Shown here: positions 26,706 to 35,931 of the stretch, piece after piece | Layout: every line of letters starts with the position of its first letter | Numbering within the stretch: the first letter of the stretch is position 1 | NCBI RefSeq assembly: GCF_003397705.1 | Contig: NZ_QJVB01000005.1 | Span: forward strand, 33,684-97,683 | DNA: 64,000 nucleotides | DNA from: Gardnerella swidsinskii | GTDB lineage: Bacteria > Actinomycetota > Actinomycetes > Actinomycetales > Bifidobacteriaceae | Reading direction: 5' to 3' | Position numbers and translations under genes: made by a program | Notes under the pieces: model-generated | Seen by the model: only the letters and a program-made list of their open reading frames with translations | The model's database searches: none | What the model was told of the DNA's origin: nothing

Positions 26706-29552
26706 ATGGCAGCACAGAATAAGCTAGTCATTGTGGAGTCTCCCACGAAAGCGCGAAAAATTGGCGGGTATTTAGGAAATGGCTACACCGTCATGGCTTC
26801 AGTTGGGCATATTCGCGATCTCGCTCAGCCAAGCCAAGTTCCAGCCTCACGCAAAGCAGCGTTTGGCAAGTTTGGTGTAGATGTCGATCATGGTTTTGCG
26901 CCATATTACGTAGTTGGCTCAGATAAAAAGAAAACTGTTTCCGATTTAAAGTCTGCGCTCGCAAAAGCTGACGAATTATATCTGGCAACTGATGAGGATC
27001 GCGAAGGTGAAGCTATTGCGTGGCACTTGGTAGAAGCGTTGAAGCCAACTGTGCCAGTAAAGCGTATGGTGTTTCATGAGATTACTAAGGATGCAATTCA
27101 AGCCTCGCTTAGTAATACTCGAAATGTTGACGACAATATGGTTGATGCGCAAGAAACTCGTCGTGTGTTAGACCGTTTGTATGGATATGAGCTTTCTCCT
27201 GTTTTGTGGAGGAAAGTTGGTCCTGGTCTTTCTGCTGGACGCGTGCAGTCTGTTGCTACTAGGTTGATTGTCGAGCGCGAACGCGAGCGTATGGCGTTTA
27301 CTAAGGCGTCTTACTGGGATATTAGCGCGGTTTTAAGTTCTAAAGGCTCAGATGGCGAAAATGTTGATTTTGAAGCGCGCATGAGCGAGCTTTCTGGTCG
27401 TCGTTTGGCTGGTTCTAAAGATTTCAATTCAAAAGGTGAGTTGGTCTCTACAAAAGATGAATCACAAAAAGCTTTGCATGTTGATGCTGATTTTGCATCT
27501 AAGCTTTCTAAAGCTCTTGAGAATTCAGATTTTGTAGTTGACTCTATGGAAACGAAGCCGTATCGTCGTCGTCCTTTGCCACCTTTTACTACATCAACTT
27601 TGCAGCAAACTGCTGGAAACCGACTTTCAATGAGCTCTCGCCAAACTATGCGAGCTGCACAATCTCTATACGAAAACGGCTATATCACTTACATGCGTAC
27701 GGATTCCGTAACGCTTTCCAAAGAAGCTATCGAAGCTGCGCGTAGTGCTGCTCGTGCAGCATTTGGCGACGAATATGTTTCGCAATCTCCTAAGCAGTAC
27801 GCAACTACGTCTGCAGGAGCGCAGGAAGCTCATGAATGTATTCGCCCTGCTGGAGCGCGTTTCTTAAGCCCGGACGAGCTTGCAGATAAATTACCTGCGG
27901 ATCAGCTAAAATTGTATACGCTTATTTGGCAACGAACCCTTGCGTCACAAATGGCTGATGCTACAGGTTTTACAGCAACTGTTAAGTTAAATGCTTCTGC
28001 TGGAGAATATGGAGAAGCTTTGTTCCAAGCTTCTGGAACAGTAATTACTTTTGCTGGTTTTATGAAGGTTTTTGGCAATGCTCATGCAACTGAAGGTGAA
28101 AGCGATAAGGCACTTCCTCAAATGCAAGCTGGGGATGTTCTTGAAGCTAAAAGTGTTAGTGCGGATTCTCACGAAACTCAGTCTCCTGCAAGATATACTG
28201 AAGCTTCTTTAGTTAAAACTTTGGAAGCTAAGGAAATAGGACGCCCTTCTACTTACGCAACGATTATTTCTACAATTATTGATCGCGGATACGTGTATGA
28301 GCGTGGACGTGCGTTAATTCCTTCTTGGCTTGCTTTTGCTGTAATTAAACTTTTGGAAGCGAATTTCCCAAAGTATGTTGATTACGCGTTTACTGCTGAT
28401 ATGGAAAATGGTTTGGACAGAATTGCGCACGGTGAAGAAACCGGTCGCGATTGGCTAACTAGATTCTATTTCGGTTCCGGTGAGGGTGCTGCTAATTCTG
28501 CTGATGAAGCTCATATTGGTTTGCAACAGCAGGTTGCAGAGCTTGGTGAAATTGATGCGCGTGAAATAAATACCATAGACATTGGCGATGGTTTGCATGT
28601 GCGTATTGGACGCTATGGTCCGTACTTGGAAGACATTAAGAATCTTGATGCTGAAGGCAACCCTCGTCATGCTTCTTTGCCAGAAACTTTAGCTCCAGAT
28701 GAGTTAACTGTTGATGCTGCTCGAGAATTGCTTGAGAATAATGCTGAAGGTCCACGTGTGCTTGGAGTAGATCCAGAAACGGGTGGGAACGTAGAAGTGC
28801 GCAATGGTCGTTTTGGTCCGTACGTGGCACTGGTAGAAGAGCAGGATAACGCGGAAGATTCTAAGTCTTCTAAGGCTTCTAAAGCTCGTCCAAAAATGGC
28901 TTCTTTGTTTAAAACCATGGATCCAGCGACTTTGACTTTGCAAGAAGCGTTGCAACTCTTGAATTTGCCACGTTTGGTTGGTGAGTATGAAGAAGTTGAT
29001 GCCGAAGGCGTTGTAAAACTAGCTCGTATCGAAGCAAATAATGGTCGTTACGGTCCATATTTAACTAAAACATATTCTGCTGTAGATACTTCTGCTGGAG
29101 AAACTGTGGAATCTAAGCCGGATACGCGATCCCTTTCTAGTGAAGATGCTATTTTTACTGTTACTTTGCAAGAAGCGAAAGATTTATTTGCGCAACCAAA
29201 GTACGTTAAGCGTACTCGTGGTGCCGCCAAGCCGCCTCTTCGTGAGCTTGGCGCAGATCCTGAAACTGGAAAGCCAGTAGTGATTAAGGATGGTTTCTAC
29301 GGAGCTTATATTACTGATGGTGAAACGAATCGCACTTTGCCAAAGCAGTATACGCCTGAATCGATTGATCCGCAGGATGCGTTTGCACTTTTGGCGCAAA
29401 AGCGTGCCGCAGGTCCCGTAAAACGCAAAAAGCGCGCGACTAAGAGCACTGCAAAATCTTCTGAAAAGAAGTCTACTGCGAAAAAATCTACCGCAAAGAA
29501 AACTTCTACAAAGAAGACTACTTCAAAGAAATCTACCGCTAAAAAAGCATAG
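26706..29552 (+). CDS. topA: DNA topoisomerase I
   Basis: This 948-residue type IA enzyme relaxes negative supercoils. The Toprim domain begins LVIVESPTKARKIGGYLG and includes the acidic DEDREGEAIAWHL. The active-site tyrosine is in YITYMRTDS. The C-terminal part has several repeats of the GRYGPY(L/V) type found in actinobacterial TopA rather than zinc fingers, then a Lys/Ser/Thr-rich tail that probably binds DNA. I chose ATG 26706 because AAAGGAG lies just upstream; the frame is open to 26652. It may be co-transcribed with tmk and holB. Confidence 0.96.
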   Translation: MAAQNKLVIVESPTKARKIGGYLGNGYTVMASVGHIRDLAQPSQVPASRKAAFGKFGVDVDHGFAPYYVVGSDKKKTVSDLKSALAKADELYLATDEDREGEAIAWHLVEALKPTVPVKRMVFHEITKDAIQASLSNTRNVDDNMVDAQETRRVLDRLYGYELSPVLWRKVGPGLSAGRVQSVATRLIVERERERMAFTKASYWDISAVLSSKGSDGENVDFEARMSELSGRRLAGSKDFNSKGELVSTKDESQKALHVDADFASKLSKALENSDFVVDSMETKPYRRRPLPPFTTSTLQQTAGNRLSMSSRQTMRAAQSLYENGYITYMRTDSVTLSKEAIEAARSAARAAFGDEYVSQSPKQYATTSAGAQEAHECIRPAGARFLSPDELADKLPADQLKLYTLIWQRTLASQMADATGFTATVKLNASAGEYGEALFQASGTVITFAGFMKVFGNAHATEGESDKALPQMQAGDVLEAKSVSADSHETQSPARYTEASLVKTLEAKEIGRPSTYATIISTIIDRGYVYERGRALIPSWLAFAVIKLLEANFPKYVDYAFTADMENGLDRIAHGEETGRDWLTRFYFGSGEGAANSADEAHIGLQQQVAELGEIDAREINTIDIGDGLHVRIGRYGPYLEDIKNLDAEGNPRHASLPETLAPDELTVDAARELLENNAEGPRVLGVDPETGGNVEVRNGRFGPYVALVEEQDNAEDSKSSKASKARPKMASLFKTMDPATLTLQEALQLLNLPRLVGEYEEVDAEGVVKLARIEANNGRYGPYLTKTYSAVDTSAGETVESKPDTRSLSSEDAIFTVTLQEAKDLFAQPKYVKRTRGAAKPPLRELGADPETGKPVVIKDGFYGAYITDGETNRTLPKQYTPESIDPQDAFALLAQKRAAGPVKRKKRATKSTAKSSEKKSTAKKSTAKKTSTKKTTSKKSTAKKA

Positions 29553-29599
29553 GAATGAAATCTAAAGATTAAATAAACCTTGCATATGGAGTCAAAAAT

Positions 29600-30304
29600 A
29601 TGGCATCTAAAAATGACGATTTTTCTGGTGGCTGCGCTTGCGGAGGAAACTGCGGCTGCAGAAGTGAGCAATCTTATGCAAATAAAGGCTTATTTATTTC
29701 TTTCGAGGGCATTGATGGCGTTGGTAAAACTACGCAAGTTGAGGCTCTTAAGGATTATTTGCAATCTTTGGGGCGAGAAGTTGTAGTGACGCGTGAGCCT
29801 GGCGGTACGCAGTTGGGTAAAACTTTGCGCGAAATACTGTTGCATGGCACGAGTGTATCTGCCAGAACAGAAGCTTTGCTTTTTGCTGCGGATCGTGCAC
29901 AGCATGTTGCGCAAGTGATTCGCCCGGCACTTAGCCGTGGTGCAGTAGTAATAACGGATCGTTATATTGATTCTTCGCTTGCTTACCAAGCAGGCGGTCG
30001 CGAATTGACTATGGATGATGTGCGAACTTTAAGTGAGTGGGCAACGGATTCGCTATGGCCTAATCGCACTTATTTGCTAGATATGCAACCGGAAGATGCT
30101 TTTAAGCGTTTGCATCGCGAGCAAGATCGCATGGAATCAGCTGGAATAGATTTCGCTCGTCGCACTAGAGAAGCATTTTTAGATTTAGCGCAGGAGTCTG
30201 CAGATCGTTATCGCGTATTAGACGCAACGTTCTCGGCGAAATCATTATTTGAACTTATTGTGCAAGACGTACATAACTTAATTGAAGAAATTGAAACTAA
30301 ATAA
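29600..30304 (+). CDS. tmk: Thymidylate kinase with Cys-rich N-terminal extension
   Basis: This 234-residue kinase phosphorylates dTMP to dTDP. The P-loop is [11 protein letters not shown], the [11 protein letters not shown] segment binds dTMP and the substrate-binding [10 protein letters not shown] is present. The first 24 residues are unusual: C12, C14, C18 and C20 form CACGGNCGC (CxCx3CxC), a possible metal site not needed for the kinase. A GGAG ribosome binding site precedes ATG 29600. It lies between topA and holB, the common tmk-holB pairing. Confidence 0.93.
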   Translation: MASKNDDFSGGCACGGNCGCRSEQSYANKGLFISFEGIDGVGKTTQVEALKDYLQSLGREVVVTREPGGTQLGKTLREILLHGTSVSARTEALLFAADRAQHVAQVIRPALSRGAVVITDRYIDSSLAYQAGGRELTMDDVRTLSEWATDSLWPNRTYLLDMQPEDAFKRLHREQDRMESAGIDFARRTREAFLDLAQESADRYRVLDATFSAKSLFELIVQDVHNLIEEIETK

Positions 30305-30358
30305 AATGGCGAACTTTATAAAGTGAAGAAGTAGAGAAGCTATGCAGGGGGTGAAGCG

Positions 30359-31537
30359 ATGAGTGTGTGGGATAGCGTTATTGGGCAAGAACAGGTAGTT
30401 TCGCGATTGCGAAACATTGCTTGTGCGGACGCTAGCAAAATAGCGCAATCTTGGCTGATTTGCGGATCTGCTGGCTTCGGTAGTGCGCAAGTTGCGCGCG
30501 CTTTCGCTGCAGCTCTCGAAAGTCCGGATCATGGAGAAGGCAGTGATGGAATTAGTGGCGAAGGTGAGCTTAGTAAAACTGCCAAAGAAGTTTTAGCAGG
30601 ATCGCATCCTGATGTGCATACGCTTGCAACAAAAGGCGTAACTCTTAGCATTGACGATGTGCGTGAGGCAATTGGGATTTCTGAGCAGATGCCTAGCACT
30701 GCTCCTTGGCGAATCATAATTATTGAAGATGTTGACCGAATGTTGGAACGTAGCACGAACGTTCTTCTTAAAGAGATTGAAGAGCCAAGTGAGCATACGA
30801 TTTGGCTTTTATGCGCTTCAAGTGTTATGGATGTGCTTCCAACAATTCGTTCGCGTACACAACTTGTGCAATTAGCTACTCCAAACGAGCAGTCTATAGC
30901 AGAATATCTTACTAAAAAAACGGATGCGGATAATAAGCTAGCGAGTCGTGCAGCCAGGCTTTCTCAAGGAAATATAGCAACTGCTTTTATTTACGCAAGC
31001 GATGAGCGTGCTTTAAGTAGGCGAGATGAGCTTGTTGCAGGATTGCTTCGTATGCATGATGCTGCCGACGCAATTATGCTTGCTGCAATGCTTATTGACG
31101 ATGCAAAGGCACAAGCAGAAGATGAGGTTCAGCGAAATGTTGAGGATCAACAAAAAGAATTTCGCAGAATTAACGGATTAGGCGATGAGGATCGCATTCC
31201 GCCCAAATTGCGCGCAAACTACAATGCAATTGGAAAAAAGGATGATGTAAAACGTAAAGTAACTCGTGTAAGCCGTGACGTGTTATGCCGTTCTCTTGAC
31301 GCAATCGATAGCGTGTATAGAGACGTTTTAGTTGTTATTAACGACGCGCAAAAGTCTTCGCCAATTATAAATCAGGAATACAAGTCTAGAATTGTCCAGT
31401 TGGCACAAAGCATGACAGCAAGTAGAGCCTTGGATTGCGTTGACAGTATTGCTACTGCTCGTCGTCGGCTTTCGAGAAATGGTAACGCAACTCTTGTTTT
31501 TGAAGCGCTATTTTGCTCACTTTTGCAAAGTCAATAA
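30359..31537 (+). CDS. holB: DNA polymerase III delta' subunit
   Basis: This 392-residue clamp-loader subunit has the AAA+ fold: WDSVIGQEQVVSRL near the start, WRIIIIEDVDRMLERSTNVLLKEIEEP in the middle (Walker B and the following helix) and TIRSRTQLVQL (sensor 1/SRC region). The Walker A position reads GSAGFGSAQVA without the lysine, so it should not bind ATP, as usual for delta'. The gene follows tmk by 54 bp after a GGGGGTG ribosome binding site. It converges with the LacI-type regulator gene, 12 bp apart. Confidence 0.88.
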   Translation: MSVWDSVIGQEQVVSRLRNIACADASKIAQSWLICGSAGFGSAQVARAFAAALESPDHGEGSDGISGEGELSKTAKEVLAGSHPDVHTLATKGVTLSIDDVREAIGISEQMPSTAPWRIIIIEDVDRMLERSTNVLLKEIEEPSEHTIWLLCASSVMDVLPTIRSRTQLVQLATPNEQSIAEYLTKKTDADNKLASRAARLSQGNIATAFIYASDERALSRRDELVAGLLRMHDAADAIMLAAMLIDDAKAQAEDEVQRNVEDQQKEFRRINGLGDEDRIPPKLRANYNAIGKKDDVKRKVTRVSRDVLCRSLDAIDSVYRDVLVVINDAQKSSPIINQEYKSRIVQLAQSMTASRALDCVDSIATARRRLSRNGNATLVFEALFCSLLQSQ

Positions 31538-31549
31538 AATGCAAAAGTA

Positions 31550-32629
31550 TCATATCCTCCACGGAAGTGACATATCGCTTGTGCCTATTCTTGGTGAATT
31601 TGTTGATTCGCGTCGCATGATTTCTGGTCTAAACTCCATATGTGCAGGTAACCAATGTTGCTCTGATTTGTTGACAGCGGTTAGGCGGATTGCTTCGCGT
31701 GCAATTTGCTGGTACGGAGGACGGATTGAAGAAAGCTTTGGTTCAGATATTTCTGCCTGTCTGCTATCTCCGTAACCTATTACGAGAACATCCTGCGGAA
31801 CTTGCAAAGAAAGCTCATCTAAAGCTAGAAGTGCTCCAAGTGCGACAGCGTCATTTGCGCAAATAACAGCGTCTGGTTTGCGAGATTGCTTAGCAGTAGA
31901 ATCAGAAAAAAGCCGCATTGTATCCTTGAATCCACGTTGATAAGTAAGTTCTCCAAAAGTTGTCCAATCTGGCTCAGAAAGTAAACTTAATCGGCTTGCA
32001 GCAGTCTGAAAATTGGCAAATAGGTTTGCGCTTTGTGTGGAGTCAACATTTCCACTTAAATAAGCAATATTATGGGCATCGTGATGCGAAAGATGTATTA
32101 AAGCAGCTTCCATCATTGATTCTTGATCCATGCCAACCCAATTGACGTGGAATGAAGTAGCAGTGCCACCAATTTGCACAATGGGAAGATTGTCAACGTA
32201 GTTTTCAAGTGTTTTTGTTAAATCACTATTGTTAGATGGCATGACAATAAGACTGTCAACATTATGACCGATAAGCTCTTCTATGCGTTCTTCTTGAGCT
32301 TCTGCGTCTTTTCCAGTTCCAACAAGAAGTATTTTATCTATTTCATGAGCTGCTTCATCCAATGCAGAAAGCATATTTACACTGAATGAATCATCTACGT
32401 TGCTTGTGCCTATTACTACGCCGATTGTATTAGTTGTGTCACTTCTTAATGCGCTTGCTGCATAATTTACTGAATAATTAAGCTGCTCTGCAGCTTTTCT
32501 TACGCGTTTTGCAATATCGTCATCTTTGGCTCGTCTACCAGAAAGTACACGAGATACTGTTGCAATTGAAACTTTTGCAAGAGCTGCTACATGAGTTATG
32601 GAGGCGTTTTGATTAGTTTGATTTGTCAT
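31550..32629 (-). CDS. LacI-family transcriptional regulator
   Basis: This 359-residue repressor has an N-terminal helix-turn-helix (THVAALAKVSIATVSRVLSG) followed by the hinge helix region YAASALRSDTTNTIGVVIG. The rest is a periplasmic-binding-protein-like sensor domain (GVVIGTSNVDD, VICANDAVALGAL). It lies 99 bp after ptsH on the same strand. Three AACGTT-centred operator-like sites sit between ptsH and ptsI, so it is the best candidate to control the PTS locus, with a sugar or sugar phosphate as effector. That link is inference. Confidence 0.88.
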   Translation of the reverse strand: MTNQTNQNASITHVAALAKVSIATVSRVLSGRRAKDDDIAKRVRKAAEQLNYSVNYAASALRSDTTNTIGVVIGTSNVDDSFSVNMLSALDEAAHEIDKILLVGTGKDAEAQEERIEELIGHNVDSLIVMPSNNSDLTKTLENYVDNLPIVQIGGTATSFHVNWVGMDQESMMEAALIHLSHHDAHNIAYLSGNVDSTQSANLFANFQTAASRLSLLSEPDWTTFGELTYQRGFKDTMRLFSDSTAKQSRKPDAVICANDAVALGALLALDELSLQVPQDVLVIGYGDSRQAEISEPKLSSIRPPYQQIAREAIRLTAVNKSEQHWLPAHMEFRPEIMRRESTNSPRIGTSDMSLPWRI

Positions 32630-32646
32630 ATTTGCCCCCGAATAAG

Positions 32647-32680
32647 TGCGGTGCTGTAATTATTGGTAAACAGCACCGCA
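32647..32680 (-). terminator. Hairpin between ptsH and the LacI-type regulator
   Basis: TGCGGTGCTGT (32647-32657) and ACAGCACCGCA (32670-32680) form a perfect 11-bp stem with a 12-nt loop. It lies 49 bp past the ptsH stop on the minus strand. The run after it is weakly U-rich (CTTATTC), so partial termination that lowers expression of the regulator gene is plausible. Confidence 0.6.
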
Positions 32681-32728
32681 AATTGAATATTATTTATTTG
32701 TCAGTTTATGTACACTTATTTATTTATA

Positions 32729-32995
32729 TTATTCGCCTTTCGTGACTACATCGACAAGATTGTTAGCTACATTTTCAGCGTCTTCACCATCAACGGTAAT
32801 TGTGATTGAATCTCCTTTAGTAATACCCAATCCCATAATTGAAAGAATGCTATTCGCACTTACAGGGGTACCTTCGCCTTTCGCAATCGTTACAATGCAA
32901 TTTGAGGACATCGCGGCTTGAGAAAATTCTGACGCTGGGCGAGCATGTATTCCAACTGGGTCTTCAATAGTAACAGTACGAGTTGCAATTGCCAT
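32729..32995 (-). CDS. ptsH: Phosphocarrier protein HPr
   Basis: HPr (88 residues) carries phosphate from enzyme I to the sugar-specific IIA. The active-site His17 is in VGIHARPA. The serine corresponding to the regulatory Ser46 of Firmicutes is present in SANSILSIMGLGI, although actinobacteria usually lack HPr kinase. It is divergent from ptsI, sharing the operator-rich spacer. A GGAG ribosome binding site precedes the ATG at 32995. Confidence 0.95.
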   Translation of the reverse strand: MAIATRTVTIEDPVGIHARPASEFSQAAMSSNCIVTIAKGEGTPVSANSILSIMGLGITKGDSITITVDGEDAENVANNLVDVVTKGE

Positions 32996-33133
32996 TTTTT
33001 CTCCTTTGAATAATAATTAACAAATTCTGCTTTTATTTTTATTTTTCATATAAAAGCAAACCATATTTTTTCTTAAGGTTTTTTTGTTTGCTATTTTCAA
33101 CATTAAGTGTAGCATAATTAATTGAAAAATACA

Positions 33134-33200
33134 GAAAACGTTTTCACTTGTTGTAACAACGTTTTTAATGGTGTATAGTTTCATTAGTAAGAAACGTTTA
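33134..33200 (+). promoter_or_regulatory. ptsI promoter and cluster of three LacI-type operators
   Basis: A promoter with TTGTAA (33151-33156), a 17-bp spacer and TATAGT (33174-33179) faces ptsI. Three AACGTT-centred sites surround it: the perfect 12-bp palindrome GAAAACGTTTTC (33134-33145), CAACGTTTTT (about 33157-33166) inside the spacer, and GAAACGTTTA (33191-33200) just downstream. Their centres are 21 and 35 bp apart. The outer palindrome also lies over the likely -35 region of divergent ptsH. This suits repression by the adjacent LacI-type protein. Confidence 0.68.
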
Positions 33201-33269
33201 CCTACAAGAAATGCTTATGCGGCGTTGCGGCCGTAATAAAGTTTCTAAACCTAAAGGAGGGTTTTAAGT

Positions 33270-34928
33270 ATGGTAATCACTGGTGTTGGCATTGGGCGCT
33301 CGATGGCATATGGTGAAGTATTGTGTATGGCACCTGCTTTGCATGAGCCAGAGGATTCTCCTCGTGCTGTTAGTGTGTTGGCTGAGGATGCAAAAAAGGC
33401 TGTTAAAAATGCTTTAGATGAAGTAAATAAAGACCTAAACCATCGTGCAAGTGAGGCTCTTGAAGCAAAGGATGAGGGGACTCGAAAAGCAGCACCAATT
33501 ATGCAAGCTCTTGCACAGATGGCATCGGATCCAGCGTTAATAAGTGCAATTGAATCTGGTATTGATAAGGGGAAAACAGCGGAACGTGCCACTTGGGAAG
33601 GGTTCGCACAATTTGAAGACATGTTGCGTAATCTTGGTGGTTACATGGCTGAGCGTGCAGGAGATTTGCATGATGTTGGCCAGCGTGTTATTGCATCTTT
33701 GATTGGTGTTGAAGCTCCTGGGGTGCCGGAAAGTGATTCGCCTTTTGTGCTGGTTGCTAGGGATCTTTCACCTGCTGATACAGCTTCACTTGATTTAAGC
33801 AAGGTTCAGGCAATTGTCACTCTTGATGGTGGTCCTACAAGTCACACTGCTATTCTTGCTCGTGCTCGTGGAATTGTTGCTGTTGTTGGAGCACACGATG
33901 CCTCTCAGCTGAAGAATCATCAAATTGTTGTAGTAGATGCCGTTAATGGTCATGTTATAAGCAGTCCTAGTGAAGAAGAGATCGCGCATGTTAAAGAGTC
34001 TCGTGAGCGTTTAAGCCGCGCTCGTGAATTGCGTGGATTGCCTGGAAGTACAAAAGATGGTCATTTGATTCCTCTTTTGGCAAATGTAGGAAAGCCCTCA
34101 GATGCCGTAACTGCTCATGAGTATGGAGCAGAAGGAGTAGGTCTATTCCGAACGGAATTTCTGTTTATTGGTAACGAGCAACCGCCTAGTATAGAAGAAC
34201 AAACAGAATCTTATACAGAGTTACTATCTCAGTTTGAAGGCAAGAAAGTTGTTATTCGATTGCTTGATGCTGGAGCAGATAAACCGTTACCATTCTTGAC
34301 TCCTGAAGATGAACCAAATCCTGCCCTCGGACTTCGAGGTTTGCGTACTCTAAGACAGCATATGGATGTTCTAGATGGTCAGCTGGAGGCATTATCTCGT
34401 GCTGATGCTGTGACGAATGCTGACTTATGGGTGATGGCTCCAATGGTTTCAGACGAACATGAAGCAGCATATTTTGTAAAACTTGGTAAATCTAAAGGTC
34501 TTAAAAAGGTTGGCATTATGGCAGAGGTGCCTTCTATCGCTCTTGTTGCCGAGGAGGTTGCTCAAGTTGCTGATTTTGTATCTATCGGAACGAATGATTT
34601 GACGCAATACACTCTTGCAGCAGATAGAACCCTTGGGTCTGTTTCTAATTATCAAACTGCTTGGCACCCTGCAGTGTTGCGCGCGATCAAAATGATTGCA
34701 GACGCTGGTAACGCACATGGTATGCCAGTCGGAGTGTGTGGAGAAGCTGCAGCAGATCCAGACTTAGCGATTGTTCTTACAGGTCTCGGTATTAACTCGC
34801 TTTCTATGACGCCAGTTGCTTTGGACGATGTTCGAGCAGAACTTGCTCAAACTACATTTGATGAAGCTAAAGCTAAAGCTCATGAGGCTTTAGCTGGAAA
34901 GTTCTACCACTCAATCATGCAAGAATAA
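33270..34928 (+). CDS. ptsI: PTS enzyme I (PEP-protein phosphotransferase)
   Basis: Enzyme I (552 residues) takes phosphate from phosphoenolpyruvate and passes it to HPr. The phosphorylated His192 lies in DGGPTSHTAILARARG. The PEP-binding barrel has GLFRTEFLF, the RLLDAGADKPLPF segment, MAEVPSIAL and a GVCGEAAADP segment with the catalytic Cys. Its AAAGGAGG ribosome binding site is strong. It heads a probable operon with the IIA, IIB and IIC genes. Confidence 0.96.
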   Translation: MVITGVGIGRSMAYGEVLCMAPALHEPEDSPRAVSVLAEDAKKAVKNALDEVNKDLNHRASEALEAKDEGTRKAAPIMQALAQMASDPALISAIESGIDKGKTAERATWEGFAQFEDMLRNLGGYMAERAGDLHDVGQRVIASLIGVEAPGVPESDSPFVLVARDLSPADTASLDLSKVQAIVTLDGGPTSHTAILARARGIVAVVGAHDASQLKNHQIVVVDAVNGHVISSPSEEEIAHVKESRERLSRARELRGLPGSTKDGHLIPLLANVGKPSDAVTAHEYGAEGVGLFRTEFLFIGNEQPPSIEEQTESYTELLSQFEGKKVVIRLLDAGADKPLPFLTPEDEPNPALGLRGLRTLRQHMDVLDGQLEALSRADAVTNADLWVMAPMVSDEHEAAYFVKLGKSKGLKKVGIMAEVPSIALVAEEVAQVADFVSIGTNDLTQYTLAADRTLGSVSNYQTAWHPAVLRAIKMIADAGNAHGMPVGVCGEAAADPDLAIVLTGLGINSLSMTPVALDDVRAELAQTTFDEAKAKAHEALAGKFYHSIMQE

Positions 34929-35032
34929 GCCAAGGGAGTAATTCAAAATATGATCGTTACGAAGAACATTAAAAATTCGATTACCAATCAGAAATAATCA
35001 AGAATAATTAACATGCTTAGAAAAGAGAAAAT

Positions 35033-35482
35033 ATGAGTGCTGATATTGATGAGCTTCTCCCGGATTCTGCAGTAAACCTTGATATTGCAGCGAAAGATTG
35101 GCGTGATGCTATTTGTCTTGCGGGCAATGCTTTGAAGGAGTCTGGCTTTACTACTGATGAATATACGGATCAGATGATTGAAACAGTTGAAAAAATGGGT
35201 CCGTATATTGTTATTGCCCCAGGCTTGGCTTTGGCGCATTCGCGCCCGTCGGAAGCAGTGTTAAAAAGTGGTTTGAGCTGGATTCGTTTAAGTACGCCCG
35301 TTAAATTTGGTAACACTGCCAACGATCCGGTCTCTTTAGTAATTGGTCTTGCAGGTCACGATGAAAATGAGCATATTGGCGTTATGTCCGCGGTTGCTGC
35401 AGCTTTGTCTAATCCTGTGAAGACTAGAGAACTTGCGCAAGCAAAAAACGCTAAAGAAATTCGCGCAATTCTTAAAAGTTAA
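35033..35482 (+). CDS. PTS IIA component, ascorbate (UlaC/SgaA) type
   Basis: This 149-residue protein is a mannitol/fructose-type IIA domain. The phospho-accepting His69 is in GLALAHSRPSEAV, and the SWIRLSTPVKFGNTANDPV segment is typical of UlaC/SgaA. It should accept phosphate from HPr and pass it to the IIB encoded next. It lies 104 bp after ptsI. Ascorbate itself is not proven as substrate; related systems take other sugar acids or pentitols. Confidence 0.88.
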   Translation: MSADIDELLPDSAVNLDIAAKDWRDAICLAGNALKESGFTTDEYTDQMIETVEKMGPYIVIAPGLALAHSRPSEAVLKSGLSWIRLSTPVKFGNTANDPVSLVIGLAGHDENEHIGVMSAVAAALSNPVKTRELAQAKNAKEIRAILKS

Positions 35483-35545
35483 ATACTAAAGAATTAGCTA
35501 ATTTTGCAAAATTAAAAAAATACAACTCAACGAAAGAGGTTATCT

Positions 35546-35815
35546 ATGAATATTCTATGTGTATGCGGAAACGGCATTGGCACGTCTGTACTTTTAAAAA
35601 TCAATGTTGAGGCTGCGGCAGCAGACTTAGGTCTTGATGTTACAGTTACTACTTCCGATGCTGGAAGTGCAAAAGGTACTGCCAATATGAATGATCTTGT
35701 GCTCACTTCTCCTCAGCTTGCTCCAGAGCTTGAGGGCACTACCACTCCTGTAGAAACAATTGAAAATTTCATGGATGTTGAAGAGGTGAAGGGTGTGCTT
35801 GAGCGTTACGCATAA
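35546..35815 (+). CDS. PTS IIB component, ascorbate (UlaB/SgaB) type
   Basis: This 89-residue protein opens with ILCVCGNGIGTSVLLK, where Cys7 (in CGNGxGTS) is the expected phosphorylation site of the lactose/ascorbate-type IIB fold. It is a separate small subunit, as in ula operons, and passes phosphate to the sugar as it enters through the IIC. It lies between the IIA and IIC genes. An AAAGAGG ribosome binding site precedes ATG 35546. Confidence 0.9.
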   Translation: MNILCVCGNGIGTSVLLKINVEAAAADLGLDVTVTTSDAGSAKGTANMNDLVLTSPQLAPELEGTTTPVETIENFMDVEEVKGVLERYA

Positions 35816-35931
35816 ATTATGTGTAACAAATAAACGTTTGATTATGCTGATTGCGTGCTTACTGCTTTGGCATAGTCATACTGTTATTTCATGCGCTATT
35901 CGCTTTTTCTAAATAAAAAGAAGGAAATAAG

